From an uncultured Roseovarius sp. (GTDB taxonomy: Bacteria; Pseudomonadota; Alphaproteobacteria; Rhodobacterales; Rhodobacteraceae), in contig NZ_CAJXNN010000003.1 of assembly GCF_913057115.1 (NCBI RefSeq), positions 1-64,000 on the forward strand: a stretch of 64,000 bases of DNA, read 5' to 3'. Below the pieces are notes generated by a model. It saw only the letters and a program-made list of their open reading frames with translations, was not told where the DNA came from and did not search any database. Both the position numbers and the translations under genes were made by a program. Below are positions 55,215 through 64,000 of the stretch, one piece after another. Within the stretch, counting starts at the first letter, position 1. Each line of letters opens with the position of its first letter.

Positions 55215-55945
55215 CAGACTGGAATGGAAAGCGCTATTGGCTTGTGGGCGCAAGCGAAGGACTGGGTCTTGCTTTGGCACATAAGCTGAATGCAGCGGGG
55301 GCCGAGGTTATCCTTTCGGCCCGCAATGAAGACCGGCTTGCCGAAGCCGTTTCCGCGATGCCGGGGCGGGCGCATGGGTTGCCGATGGATGTTGCCAGCG
55401 ATGAGAGCGTCGCCACGGCGGCAAAGGATGTGGGCGAGCTGGATGGCGTGGTTTTCTTGGCGGGAGTCTACTGGCCGATGGCGACACAGGACTGGACGCC
55501 AGAACAGGTAACGGCCATGGCGGACGTCAATTTCACGGGCGCGGTGCGTGTCTTGGGGCATGTGGTGCCGCAGATGGTCGCCCGTGACAGCGGACATATT
55601 GTTCTGACAGGTTCGCTTGCCGGCTTTCGGGGTTTGCCGGGCGCGATTGGCTATGGCGCGTCCAAAGCCGGGGTGATGTCGCTGGCTGAGTCCATGCGTG
55701 CGGACTTGTGGCGTAGCGGGGTGCGCGTGCAACTGGCAAACCCAGGCTTCATCAAGACGCGCCTGACCGACAAGAACCCATTTCACATGCCATTCCTGAT
55801 GAGCCCCGAGGAAGCAGCGCAGGAAACCTTCGAATTGATGTGCGACCAGAGTGCGTTTGATCGGAGTTTTCCGTTGCTTTTCAGCCTTGTCTTTCGATTG
55901 TCGAGATTTTTGCCGAATTGGGCTTACTACCGCCTTTTTGCGTAA
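55211..55945 (+). CDS. Short-chain dehydrogenase/reductase of the rpoE-linked cluster
   Basis: The 244-residue SDR has VGASEGLGLALAHKL (nucleotide site), FLAGVYWP, catalytic serine in LTGSLAGF and YGASKAGV (YxxxK). A C-terminal hydrophobic extension (LLFSLVFRLSRFLPNW) suggests membrane association. It is the last gene of the five. Its GTG overlaps the DUF3833 stop (GTGA). Confidence 0.9.
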   Translation: MTDWNGKRYWLVGASEGLGLALAHKLNAAGAEVILSARNEDRLAEAVSAMPGRAHGLPMDVASDESVATAAKDVGELDGVVFLAGVYWPMATQDWTPEQVTAMADVNFTGAVRVLGHVVPQMVARDSGHIVLTGSLAGFRGLPGAIGYGASKAGVMSLAESMRADLWRSGVRVQLANPGFIKTRLTDKNPFHMPFLMSPEEAAQETFELMCDQSAFDRSFPLLFSLVFRLSRFLPNWAYYRLFA

Positions 55946-56009
55946 GATCAAAGACGCGCAATTGACTGGTCGGCATGTTACACTTCAGTAATGCGAACAG
56001 GAGGCCCAA

Positions 56010-56336
56010 ATGCTTGATATCAGTACATACAAGATCGCGCAGGTGATCCTAATGGCGCGGGAACTCGACCGCGCCGAGGGTGAATTGCGCGCCTTTATCG
56101 AACGCCTGACCGAAGAGGAACAAGCCAGCCTTGTCGCTGTCATGTGGATTGGCAGGGAAAGCTTTACCGCCGACGATCTGGAAGAAGCCAAGCGCACCGC
56201 TGTGGCTGAGGCGACAACACCAACAGCGGATTACCTTCTGGGTACGCCGCATTTGTCGGATCATCTTGAGAACGGTTTGGATGAACTGGGCATTTCGGTT
56301 GTCGACGCCGAGGATGACCTGGTGCGCGGCGGCTGA
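56010..56336 (+). CDS. DUF3775-family protein
   Basis: The 108-residue protein contains EEEQASLVAVMWIGRESFTADDLEEAKRTA and TADYLLGTPHLSDHLENGLDELG, the DUF3775 pattern. It is acidic and helical, with no known activity. ACAGGAGG precedes the ATG. It lies alone between the SDR and convergent glnD. Confidence 0.85.
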   Translation: MLDISTYKIAQVILMARELDRAEGELRAFIERLTEEEQASLVAVMWIGRESFTADDLEEAKRTAVAEATTPTADYLLGTPHLSDHLENGLDELGISVVDAEDDLVRGG

Positions 56337-56344
56337 CTCGGTGC

Positions 56345-59113
56345 CTAAGATGTGGCGCGCTCTACCCCTTGGGTGATTGCTTGACGTAGCTTTTTCTCAA
56401 GCGCCTTCTGCTTGCTTTCGGAGTAGAATTTCAGGCCGAACATATCCTTGACGTAGAAGGTGTCGACCACCTGTTCGCCATAGGTCGCGATGACGGCGGA
56501 GTTGATATAGATGTTATTGGTCGCAAGCGTCCGGGTGAGGTCATAAAGCAGACCGGGGCGGTCCCGGGTGTCGACTTCGATGATGGTATAGATTTCCGAA
56601 CCATCATTATCGAAGGTGATATGCGTGGGGACTTTGAAAGCTCTCTCGCGCTTCTTGATTTTGTCGCGGGATTGGATCGCCTCAGTTGCCACCACTTCAC
56701 CCTTGAGGGTTTTGTGAATCATTTGCCGGAGGCGCGGCAGGCGGTCGGCCTCGTAGGGGTGCCCATCTGAATCCTGAATCCAAAAGGCCGCGGTCGCGAA
56801 GCCGTCCTTTGATGTGTATGTCCGCGCATCCACAACATTCGCCCCGACAAGCGCCAAGGCCCCTGCGAGGCGAGAGAAGATTCCGGGGTGATCGGCCAAG
56901 GCAAAGCAGGCACGCGTCGCATCGCGGTCTTCGTCAATTGCAAGGTCGATGGCGATGTCATCTTCGTCCAGTTCACGCAGCAACTTGGCGAACACGACAT
57001 GCGCCGTGACATGCAAACCTTGCCAGTAGGGCGGATAATGCCGGGCCTTTTCGCGGTTGACGTCCTTTGCGGGCCAATCGGCCAGTGCCTCGGCCAGGTT
57101 GCGCTTGGCATCCGAGCCGCGCTGTTCGCGGTTGAGTTCCTCAAGGCCGCCTTCCATGGCACGGCGTGTTTGACGGTACAGTGCCCGCAAAAGCGAGGCC
57201 TTCCAGTTGTTCCATGTGTCCGGTCCAACGCCGCGAATATCACAAACCGTCAGCACGCAGAGCAAATCAAGGCGCTCTCTCGTTTGAACCGCCTTTGCGA
57301 AGTCGCGCACGGTTCGAGGGTCGGCGATATCGCGTTTCTGCGCCATATCGGACATCAAGAGGTGATACCGTACGAGCCACTCTACCGTGTCCACGTCCTT
57401 AGCCTTCAGGCCAAGACGTGGGGCGACCTTGCGGGCGATGCGGGCTCCGACGATCGAATGATCCTCGTCGCGGCCCTTGCCGATGTCGTGCAAAAGCAGC
57501 GCTACGTAGAGCACCTTGCGATTGACCCCCTCCTCAAGAATCGAAGAGGATAGCGGCAAGTCCTCTTCCAACTCGCCACGTTCAATTTGAGCAAGATTGG
57601 AAATGCATTGGATGGTGTGCTCGTCCACCGTGTAGCTGTGGTACATGTTGAACTGCATGAGCGCGACGATGGGCTCAAATTCGGGAATGAAGGCGGACAG
57701 AACACCCAGTTCATTCATACGCCGCAGAGCGCGTTCCGGATTGCCGTGCTTCAAAAGCAAATCGAGGAATAATTTTTGCGCTTTGCGATCGTTGCGTAGG
57801 GTGTCGTCGATCAGGTCAAGGTTGGCCGTCACCAAGCGCATGGCGTCGGGGTGGATCAACAACCCGGTGCGAAGGCCTTCTTCGAAGACTCTCAGAAGAT
57901 TGATCGGCTCGGAGAGGAAAGCCGTTTCATCTGCGATGGCCAAGCGGCCGTGCACCTCTTCGTAGCCGTCCTTGAGCTTACGCTTGCGGCGGAAGATGCG
58001 TTGCAAAAGGGGCTCGGATTTTGCGTGAGCCGCTTCGAGCTTGGTCAGGAAGATGCGCGTCAGGTCGCCCACTTGTGTGGCATAACGAAAGTAATCCTGC
58101 ATGAAGTGCTCGACGGCCCGGCGGCCAGCCGTATCGCGATAGCCCATCCGTTCGGCTACATCGACCTGCAAGTCGAAGGTCAACTGATCAGTGGCGCGTT
58201 TCGTCAATAAGTGAATGTGACAGCGTACCGCCCAAAGGAAGCTCTCGGCGCGGGCGAAGGTATCGAATTCGTCTTCTGTGAAAACGCCTAGGGCCACAAG
58301 CTCGGCCACATTGTCGACTTGATGCAGGTATTTGGCGATCCAGAACAAGGATTGCAGGTCACGTAGGCCGCCTTTGCCTTCCTTTACATTCGGTTCGACC
58401 ATATACCTTTGGCCGCCCTGCTTTTCGTGTCGGTTGTCGCGCTCTTCCAGCTTTGCTTCGATGAATTCGCGCTCCGTTCCCTCGAAAAGCTCGTGCCACA
58501 GGCGTTTCTTGAAGTGATCGGCCAATTGCCGGTCGCCTGTCAGAAAGCGGTTCTCCAACAGGGCCGTGCGAATAGTGAAGTCCTGACCGCCAAGGCGAAG
58601 GCAATCGCGGATGGTGCGGCTGGCGTGGCCAACCTTCAGCTTGAGGTCCCAAAGGATGTAGAGCGTGGTTTCGATGACGCTCTCAGCCCACGGCGTGATC
58701 TTGTAAGGCGTCAAGAAGAGCAGATCGACATCGGACTGCGGCGCCATCTCGCCGCGTCCGTAACCGCCAACTGCAAAGACGCATAAGCGCTCGGAGTCCG
58801 TTGGGTTGGACAACGGGTGAATATGCCGTGTCGTCACGTTCAGAGCGCTGAGGATAATACAGTCGGTCAGCCAGCTGTAGGCGCGCACAGTAGGGCGGGA
58901 ATCAAACGGGTGCTTGGCAAAACCCTCGGCGATAGCTGCGCGACCATCTGACATCGCCTTGGCAAGAATGTCGGTGATTGCGCGGCGCAGGGCGGAGATA
59001 TCTCCGTCCGTGTCGTTTGCCGCCTGTTGCAAAGCGTGATCGACCGCCGACATGTCGAAGATGTCGATCGCAGGTCGGATCAGATTGTCAGGCAGATGAG
59101 GGGCATCTTTCAT
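56345..59113 (-). CDS. glnD: Bifunctional PII uridylyltransferase/UMP-removing enzyme
   Basis: GlnD senses glutamine and adds or removes UMP on PII. The 922-residue product has the nucleotidyltransferase site VGGYGRGEMAPQSDVDLLFLTP (G-G-x-G-R-x-E-x-x-P-x-S-D-x-D), the HD domain with LLLHDIGKGRDEDHS, and two ACT domains toward the C-terminus that bind glutamine. It is a single gene here; no glnB or glnA is seen in the window. Confidence 0.97.
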   Translation of the reverse strand: MKDAPHLPDNLIRPAIDIFDMSAVDHALQQAANDTDGDISALRRAITDILAKAMSDGRAAIAEGFAKHPFDSRPTVRAYSWLTDCIILSALNVTTRHIHPLSNPTDSERLCVFAVGGYGRGEMAPQSDVDLLFLTPYKITPWAESVIETTLYILWDLKLKVGHASRTIRDCLRLGGQDFTIRTALLENRFLTGDRQLADHFKKRLWHELFEGTEREFIEAKLEERDNRHEKQGGQRYMVEPNVKEGKGGLRDLQSLFWIAKYLHQVDNVAELVALGVFTEDEFDTFARAESFLWAVRCHIHLLTKRATDQLTFDLQVDVAERMGYRDTAGRRAVEHFMQDYFRYATQVGDLTRIFLTKLEAAHAKSEPLLQRIFRRKRKLKDGYEEVHGRLAIADETAFLSEPINLLRVFEEGLRTGLLIHPDAMRLVTANLDLIDDTLRNDRKAQKLFLDLLLKHGNPERALRRMNELGVLSAFIPEFEPIVALMQFNMYHSYTVDEHTIQCISNLAQIERGELEEDLPLSSSILEEGVNRKVLYVALLLHDIGKGRDEDHSIVGARIARKVAPRLGLKAKDVDTVEWLVRYHLLMSDMAQKRDIADPRTVRDFAKAVQTRERLDLLCVLTVCDIRGVGPDTWNNWKASLLRALYRQTRRAMEGGLEELNREQRGSDAKRNLAEALADWPAKDVNREKARHYPPYWQGLHVTAHVVFAKLLRELDEDDIAIDLAIDEDRDATRACFALADHPGIFSRLAGALALVGANVVDARTYTSKDGFATAAFWIQDSDGHPYEADRLPRLRQMIHKTLKGEVVATEAIQSRDKIKKRERAFKVPTHITFDNDGSEIYTIIEVDTRDRPGLLYDLTRTLATNNIYINSAVIATYGEQVVDTFYVKDMFGLKFYSESKQKALEKKLRQAITQGVERATS

Positions 59114-59137
59114 TACGTGTTTCTTCGAAGGCCAGCG

Positions 59138-60322
59138 TTAAAAGCCTGTTCCGCCAAAACCCCGTGGTGCGGGATCGATGACTACAACCTGTTGGTCGCG
59201 GATAGTGGCCACTGCCAAACCGCGTTCGTTGGTACCATTCGGACGGAACCTGAAGACGCCACTCACGCCCTGAAAGCCCGCAGATTGCGTTAAGCGCGCC
59301 TGGCTCAAGGCATTACGTGACCCTGATTGAGAAAGGGCGCCAATGGCGGCGATACCATCGTAGGCCAGACCACTGATGACATGAGGCGCGTTTCCGTTCG
59401 CGGCTTGAAAACGGGATTTAAAGGCGGCGTTGCGTTGTGGATCGGGGACGGCAAACCAGCCTCCCTGGACGCCCGGCAAGGCGGTGGTTTGTGCAGGAAT
59501 ATCCCAGCGTGCCAAGCCGATAAACTGTGTGCTGTCCGGGCTTAGCCCCGCTTCGGGCAGCATTTGCGAAAAGAGTGGTAACGCGCCCGCCGTGTTCGAC
59601 GTCATAAAGATCGCATCGGCATTTGATTGGGCGGCTGCGGCTTTGATCTGAGGGACCGCAGAGGCCACACCTTGTTGCGAAAACTCATATCCCACCGAGC
59701 CCGCGAATTGCGCACCGCTCGCGTTGACAGCCTGTTCGATTGCATTGCGCCCAAGCTGACCTGCGAGGTTTTCAGAATAAACCGCGAGAATCCTTTGTTT
59801 GCCTTGGCGCGCGGCAAAGTTGGCCAAGCGTTTTGCGGTGTTGTCAAAGGTTTGCCCAAGGATGAACAGGTTGCCACCTGCGATGGTGGGGTTGTTCGAA
59901 AATGCAAGGACATTGACACCTTGGTCCGCAACGGCCACCGCTGCTGCATTGGCCGACTCGGCGTGAAGGGGTCCAACGATGATGCGCGCACCATCCGCCA
60001 CGGCGTTGAGCGCCGCTGTCCGGGCCTGCGTGGCGTTGCCAGCTGTCCCGTAAACCCGCAAATCAATCTGAACACCCTGAAGGTCGGCGGCCGCAAGGCG
60101 TGCGGCTGCTTCAAGGTCTCGCGCGAGCTGTTGCTCCTGTGGACTTGCTGCACCGTGGGGTACGAGAAGAGCGACGGGCACTGGTTTGGCGGGATTTATG
60201 GAGGAGCCGCCCCCTGCGGGCCCCGAAAGGGATACGGGCTGACAAGCCGCCAGCCAAAACAGCGAAAACACGATGATCAGGCGGCTGAGCGCCTTGCGGG
60301 CGGGGGACAAAACGGCGAACAT
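59138..60322 (-). CDS. LpoA-like lipoprotein (penicillin-binding protein activator fold)
   Basis: The 394-residue product has a lipoprotein signal ending LAAC (cysteine about residue 27) and a type-1 periplasmic-binding fold. VALLVPHGAASPQEQQLARDLEAAARLAAADL lies at its start, and DGARIIVGPLHAESANAAAVAVADQGVNVLAFSNNP follows. Such proteins are annotated as LpoA-like penicillin-binding protein activators or ABC amino-acid binders. No transporter genes accompany it, favouring the LpoA-like reading. It ends 25 bases upstream of glnD on the same strand. Confidence 0.85.
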   Translation of the reverse strand: MFAVLSPARKALSRLIIVFSLFWLAACQPVSLSGPAGGGSSINPAKPVPVALLVPHGAASPQEQQLARDLEAAARLAAADLQGVQIDLRVYGTAGNATQARTAALNAVADGARIIVGPLHAESANAAAVAVADQGVNVLAFSNNPTIAGGNLFILGQTFDNTAKRLANFAARQGKQRILAVYSENLAGQLGRNAIEQAVNASGAQFAGSVGYEFSQQGVASAVPQIKAAAAQSNADAIFMTSNTAGALPLFSQMLPEAGLSPDSTQFIGLARWDIPAQTTALPGVQGGWFAVPDPQRNAAFKSRFQAANGNAPHVISGLAYDGIAAIGALSQSGSRNALSQARLTQSAGFQGVSGVFRFRPNGTNERGLAVATIRDQQVVVIDPAPRGFGGTGF

Positions 60323-60409
60323 GGACGCTCCTAAACTCGGGTGTTGCGGCAGGGCTTGCGCTCTGCTTGGCTTCGGCCCCGATAATAAACGTCATGCGAG
60401 GCGGGTCCA

Positions 60410-61291
60410 GTGGTGAATCAGACAGAGGCGAAACTGAGCCCGGGGCTTTACCTTGTGGCTACGCCCATAGGCACGGCGCGTGACATTACCTTGCGCGCAC
60501 TTGACCTGTTTTCGGCGGCGGATGTCATTGCGGCGGAAGACACACGAAGCTTGCGAAAGCTTCTGGATATTCATGGTATTCCTTTGGAGGGGCGACCCCT
60601 CGTCGCTTATCACGATCACAGCAATTCATCGGTACGAGAGCGGCTTTTGAAGGACATCGTGGCAGGAAAGTCCGTTGTTTACGCCTCGGAGGCAGGCACG
60701 CCAATGGTGGCGGACCCGGGCTATGATTTGGTGCGGGACGCCATCGCCGCCGCCGTGCCATTGGTCTCGGCGCCCGGGCCGTCAGCTGTTATCACGGCAT
60801 TGACGGTTTCGGGCTTGCCGACCGATCGGTTTTTCTTTGCCGGGTTTTTGCCGAATTCATCGGGCAAGCGAAAAACCGCCCTGCGAGACGTCGCAAGGGT
60901 GCCCGGGACACTGGCGTTTTACGAATCGCCCAAGCGCGTTGCCGCGATGCTGCGAGATGCTGCCGAGGTGTTGGGGCCCGCGCGGCGGGCCGTGGTGTGC
61001 CGCGAGTTGACCAAGAAGTTCGAAGAGGTGTTGCGCGGGACGCTGGAGGAGCTGGCTCAGGTTTGCGCCGAGCGGTCCCTGAAAGGAGAGATCGTGGTCT
61101 TGGTGGATCGTGGAGATTTACCGAGCGTTAATGAAGCGGACCTAGATTCGAGCCTGCGCGATGTTTTGCGTGACAAATCAGTTAGAGACGCCGCTGATGA
61201 GGTGGCGGGCAAGTTGGGTTTGAAGCGACGGCAAGTTTATCAGCGTGCTCTACAGCTTGCCCATAAAGACGCAGGGGACCAAGGCGATTGA
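60410..61291 (+). CDS. rsmI: 16S rRNA (cytidine1402-2'-O)-methyltransferase
   Basis: RsmI methylates C1402 of 16S rRNA. The 293-residue SAM enzyme has LVATPIGTARDITLRAL, AAEDTRSLRKLL and EAGTPMVADPGYDLV, typical of the tetrapyrrole-methylase-fold YraL family. The start is GTG at 60410 (another GTG follows at once), with GAGG about nine bases before. It overlaps yraN's TTG by four bases (TTGA). Confidence 0.95.
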   Translation: MVNQTEAKLSPGLYLVATPIGTARDITLRALDLFSAADVIAAEDTRSLRKLLDIHGIPLEGRPLVAYHDHSNSSVRERLLKDIVAGKSVVYASEAGTPMVADPGYDLVRDAIAAAVPLVSAPGPSAVITALTVSGLPTDRFFFAGFLPNSSGKRKTALRDVARVPGTLAFYESPKRVAAMLRDAAEVLGPARRAVVCRELTKKFEEVLRGTLEELAQVCAERSLKGEIVVLVDRGDLPSVNEADLDSSLRDVLRDKSVRDAADEVAGKLGLKRRQVYQRALQLAHKDAGDQGD

Positions 61292-61692
61292 CGGCCGAGC
61301 GATCAAGGCAAAAACCACCCAGGGACATGCGTCGCCTAAGAGGGCAAACCGCCTACTTGGCAGGCCTTGCTGCGGAAAGTGCCGTTGAGCGCGCTTATCA
61401 ACAAATGGGTGCGCACGTCTTGGAAACGCGTTGGCGCGGCAAAGGCGGCGAGATTGACATGATCTTGCAGCACGGCGCAGAGATCGTCTTTTGCGAGGTG
61501 AAAAAGGCGACAACCTTTGACGAAGCCAAGGCGCGTCTGCGGCCGCTGCAGATGCAGCGCATTCACGCGTCAGCCTCGGAGTACCTTGCCAAGGTGCAAG
61601 ATGGACAATTGGCCAGCGTTCGTTTCGACCTTGCCACGGTTGACGAAAGCGGGCAGGTGAACATACAGCAAAGCGCATTTAGTCATTTCTGA
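61288..61692 (+). CDS. YraN/UPF0102-family nuclease-fold protein
   Basis: The 134-residue protein has the restriction-endonuclease-like core GKGGEIDMILQHGAEIVFCEVKKA (E-x-D ... E-x-K). It could act in DNA processing, but its substrate is not known. The TTG start at 61288 overlaps the rsmI stop; ATG 61327 with AGGG upstream is an alternative. rsmI-yraN-gshB is a common gene order. Confidence 0.85.
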   Translation: MTAERSRQKPPRDMRRLRGQTAYLAGLAAESAVERAYQQMGAHVLETRWRGKGGEIDMILQHGAEIVFCEVKKATTFDEAKARLRPLQMQRIHASASEYLAKVQDGQLASVRFDLATVDESGQVNIQQSAFSHF

Positions 61693-61752
61693 TTTGCGCT
61701 TGTACTCGGCATGGCCCATGTAGGTTAAAACCAGAAACCTTGGGGGCCGCCT

Positions 61753-62688
61753 ATGAAGATTGCCTTTCAGATGGACCCAATCGGGCCGATCGACATCAAC
61801 GCTGACAGCACGTTCCGTATCGCCGAAGAAGCGCAGGCGCGCGGGCACGACCTGTTTTATTATACTCCAGACCGGCTGTCATATATCGAGGGGCGCGTTG
61901 TGGCGCGAGGATGGCCTTTGCGTGTTCAGCGTGTCGAGGGCAATCACTTTGAACTTGGCGATGAAGCAACCGTGGATTTGTCAGAGTTCGATGTTGTCTG
62001 GCTGCGGCAAGATCCACCCTTCGACATGTTTTATATCACCACAACCCATCTGTTGCAGCGGCTGACGCCAGCAACATTGGTTGTAAACGATCCGTTCTGG
62101 GTTCGGAACTTCCCGGAAAAGCTCCTTATTCTGGATTTCCCTGATTTGATGCCGCCGACGGCCATCGCGCGCGATCTTGATACCATTCGTGCCTTCAAGG
62201 ACACGCATGGCGACGTTATCCTGAAACCGCTTTATGGCAACGGTGGTGCAGGGGTGTTTCACCTGCCCGAAGCGGACCGAAACCTGAGCGCATTGCACGA
62301 GCTTTTCACCGGCTTCAGCCGCGAACCGCTGATCGTGCAAAAGTTCCTGCCCGATATCAAGCATGGCGACAAACGCGTTATTTTGGTGGATGGAGAGCCT
62401 GTGGGCGCGATCAATCGTATTCCGGGCAAGGGGGAAACCCGGTCCAACATGCATGTTGGCGGGCGACCGGAAAAGGTTGCATTGACGGACCGTGATCGCG
62501 AAATCTGTGAAAGGATCGGCCCGCTTTTGCGTGACAAAGGGCAAATTTTCGTCGGCATTGATGTCATTGGCGATTACCTGACCGAGATCAACGTGACCTC
62601 GCCGACGGGTATTCAGGAGCTTGAACGCTTTGACGGGATCAACGTGGCCGAGAAGATATGGGGAGCCATCGAAAGGCGAACCTCATGA
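61753..62688 (+). CDS. gshB: Glutathione synthetase
   Basis: GshB joins gamma-glutamylcysteine and glycine with ATP. The 311-residue ATP-grasp enzyme has [20 protein letters not shown] at its start. [15 protein letters not shown] forms the ATP site, and [16 protein letters not shown] with [12 protein letters not shown] the metal and product end. It ends in an ATGA overlap with the next gene. Confidence 0.97.
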   Translation: MKIAFQMDPIGPIDINADSTFRIAEEAQARGHDLFYYTPDRLSYIEGRVVARGWPLRVQRVEGNHFELGDEATVDLSEFDVVWLRQDPPFDMFYITTTHLLQRLTPATLVVNDPFWVRNFPEKLLILDFPDLMPPTAIARDLDTIRAFKDTHGDVILKPLYGNGGAGVFHLPEADRNLSALHELFTGFSREPLIVQKFLPDIKHGDKRVILVDGEPVGAINRIPGKGETRSNMHVGGRPEKVALTDRDREICERIGPLLRDKGQIFVGIDVIGDYLTEINVTSPTGIQELERFDGINVAEKIWGAIERRTS

Positions 62689-63581
62689 GCTTTATGCGGC
62701 CGGTGCTGAACCAGTTCTTGCGGTTCTTTGAGCGGCCGCATTTGGCGAGAGCGAAAGAGTCAGGGAAATTGCGCCGGAGCTTCGAGATGAAGGCGCGATT
62801 CTGGTTCCGGCCCCCGCGTGGGAGCCAGTATCGCAAAGAGACAATTGATGGCGTTCCGGTGATCTGGGTGCATGGTCCGGATGCGCGAGATGATGGACCC
62901 ATCATTCTGTATTTTCATGGCGGCGGCTATGTCTTTGGTTCTGCCCGGACGCATCAGGCAATGCTGGCACACTTGTCACATCATGCTGGATTTCGGGCGT
63001 GCCTTGTGGACTACAGGTTGGCACCGGAACATGCGTTTCCAGCGGCTCTTGAAGATGCATTGAGCGTCTACATCGAGTTGTCGCAGCGTCACTCGGGCGT
63101 CGTGATCGGCGGCGATAGTGCCGGCGGGGGCTTGGCTCTTTCGCTTTTGGCAGAAATTGGCAAACACGGTTTGAAAAAACCTATCGGCTGTTTCGCGTTT
63201 TCACCGCTCACGGATATTGGGTTCACGGGTGAGAGTGTGGGGCAGAACGGTAATTCGGATGTCGTGCTACCAGTGGAACGCATCGATGAAATGGCCAAGA
63301 TGTATCTCCAGGGCGCAAGCCCACGCGACCCGCGCGCATCGCCGCTTTTTGCTGCCTTCGATGGTGATGTGCCTGTCTGGATCGGGGCCGGAACGACTGA
63401 AATCTTGCTGGATGATACCCGGCGCATGGCCGCGCATCTGCGCAGTTCAGGTGTCGACGTGACCGAAGTGATCGAAGACGACCTTCCGCATGTCTGGCCG
63501 CTATTTCATAACCTTTTGCCTGAAGCGGTGACGACGCTGAAGCAGGTGGCCGCGTGGATCAAGTCTCATTCGGGACGCTGA
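62685..63581 (+). CDS. HSL-family alpha/beta-hydrolase
   Basis: The 298-residue esterase-like protein has the oxyanion motif [12 protein letters not shown], the nucleophile [14 protein letters not shown], and a histidine in [12 protein letters not shown]. It belongs to the hormone-sensitive-lipase group of esterases. The substrate is unknown. The ATG overlaps the gshB stop. Its 3' end overlaps the convergent comM end by 23 bases. Confidence 0.88.
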   Translation: MSFMRPVLNQFLRFFERPHLARAKESGKLRRSFEMKARFWFRPPRGSQYRKETIDGVPVIWVHGPDARDDGPIILYFHGGGYVFGSARTHQAMLAHLSHHAGFRACLVDYRLAPEHAFPAALEDALSVYIELSQRHSGVVIGGDSAGGGLALSLLAEIGKHGLKKPIGCFAFSPLTDIGFTGESVGQNGNSDVVLPVERIDEMAKMYLQGASPRDPRASPLFAAFDGDVPVWIGAGTTEILLDDTRRMAAHLRSSGVDVTEVIEDDLPHVWPLFHNLLPEAVTTLKQVAAWIKSHSGR

Positions 63582-64000
63582 GGCGATAGCTGACCGCTTC
63601 GGCGACATGCGGACGCCGAACGTTTTTTGAACCGTCCAGATCGGCAATCGTGCGCGCAACTCTCAGCACCCGATGATACCCGCGTGCCGTCAATCCAAAG
63701 CGCTCTGCCATTTTGTTTATGAGTTCACGGCCCTCCGGGTCCGGGCTGGCGATCTCCTCCAAGGCTTCACCTTCGGCATCGGCGTTGAGATGCATGTTTG
63801 GCTGGTCTTTGAAACGGGTGTTTTGCACCGTTCGCGCGCCTGCCACGCGTGCGGCGACCTCGGCGCTACTCTCACCTGATGGTGGAAGATCAAGATCTGT
63901 GAAAGCAACTGGCGGCACTTCGATGCGCAGGTCGAACCGATCCATCAATGGCCCCGAAATTCGACCCATGTAGTCGGCGCCGCATTGCGGAACGCGTGCA
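63559..64000 (-). CDS. comM: ComM/YifB-family Mg-chelatase-like ATPase (3' part)
   Basis: The visible 147 residues cover the C-terminus. They include the tail of the cysteine region (VPQCGADY), then MGRISGPLMDRFDLRIEVP and the conserved YHRVLRVARTIADLDG. The gene continues beyond the right edge. In naturally transformable bacteria ComM is a helicase that extends recombination of incoming DNA. Confidence 0.92.
   Translation of the reverse strand, partial: ARVPQCGADYMGRISGPLMDRFDLRIEVPPVAFTDLDLPPSGESSAEVAARVAGARTVQNTRFKDQPNMHLNADAEGEALEEIASPDPEGRELINKMAERFGLTARGYHRVLRVARTIADLDGSKNVRRPHVAEAVSYRLSVPNET

Overview
The window is chromosomal DNA from an alphaproteobacterium of the Rhodobacterales (Roseobacter/Rhodobacter type). 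The assignment rests on high GC and G/C-ending codons, the ethylmalonyl-CoA pathway pair ecm/ccr, an rpoE-chrR pair next to its typical oxidoreductase/DUF1365/DUF3833 cluster, a glp operon with the rhizobial-type glycerol ABC transporter, a TIGR02300 protein with an acidic tail, and MetR/FnrL-like sites in the expected places. I find no integrase, transposase, prophage gene or CRISPR array. About 62 protein genes and one tRNA fill the window, mostly in short operons joined by ATGA/GTGA overlaps.

Layout. 1-7.2 kb (mainly minus): rfbA, accA, a cluster of extragenic palindromes, a Spy-like periplasmic protein behind a perfect FNR box, a racemase-like protein, a Cys-rich secreted repeat protein, a LysE exporter, a cation/proton antiporter and a GntR regulator with a palindrome right at its start codon. 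7.2-16 kb: a YgjP-type zinc hydrolase, TIGR02300, tRNA-Ala(GGC), an AsnC regulator divergent from an ornithine-decarboxylase-like enzyme, an orphan molybdenum-hydroxylase large subunit overlapping a DUF2235 hydrolase, a thioesterase, and metF divergent from a MetR-type regulator with MetR boxes between them. 16-26.5 kb: the glycerol regulon glpR / glpDSTPQUV-glpK. 26.5-34.6 kb: an AlkB-family hydroxylase, mutY, a DUF721 protein, a DsbA-like thioredoxin, a CaiB-type CoA transferase, an M20 deacylase, GNAT-deoD and a DUF4168 secreted protein. 34.6-42 kb: ecm, a PlsB-like acyltransferase, ccr, a RecD-like helicase and an SDR. 42-49.5 kb: TIGR02186-TauE, LysE, nfu-tsaB-rimI and the tungstate importer tupBCA with an HTH plus binding-protein-domain regulator. 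49.9-56 kb: rpoE-chrR (with an RpoE-type promoter) and a divergent five-gene cluster of the singlet-oxygen type. 56-64 kb: DUF3775, glnD, an LpoA-like lipoprotein, rsmI, yraN, gshB, an HSL-type esterase and the 3' part of comM.

How the parts fit. Glycerol is imported by GlpSTPQUV, phosphorylated by GlpK and oxidised by GlpD under GlpR control. Acetyl-CoA-derived C4 units pass through Ccr and Ecm. Oxidative stress is served by RpoE/ChrR and its cluster, GshB, MutY and the DsbA-like protein. AccA and the PlsB-like enzyme serve lipid synthesis.

The less expected content is intergenic. A 70-75 bp element made of four helically phased TCGGTA iterons followed at fixed distance by TTAACA occurs at both 9-80 and 33952-34026. 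A second family, near 26.52 and 39.61 kb, is a multi-stem hairpin with an apparent compensatory base change. Three side-by-side palindromes lie at 2209-2420, and a Rhodobacterales-like GC-hairpin element occurs at three loci. Site coordinates read by eye may be off by a base; gene coordinates are firmer.
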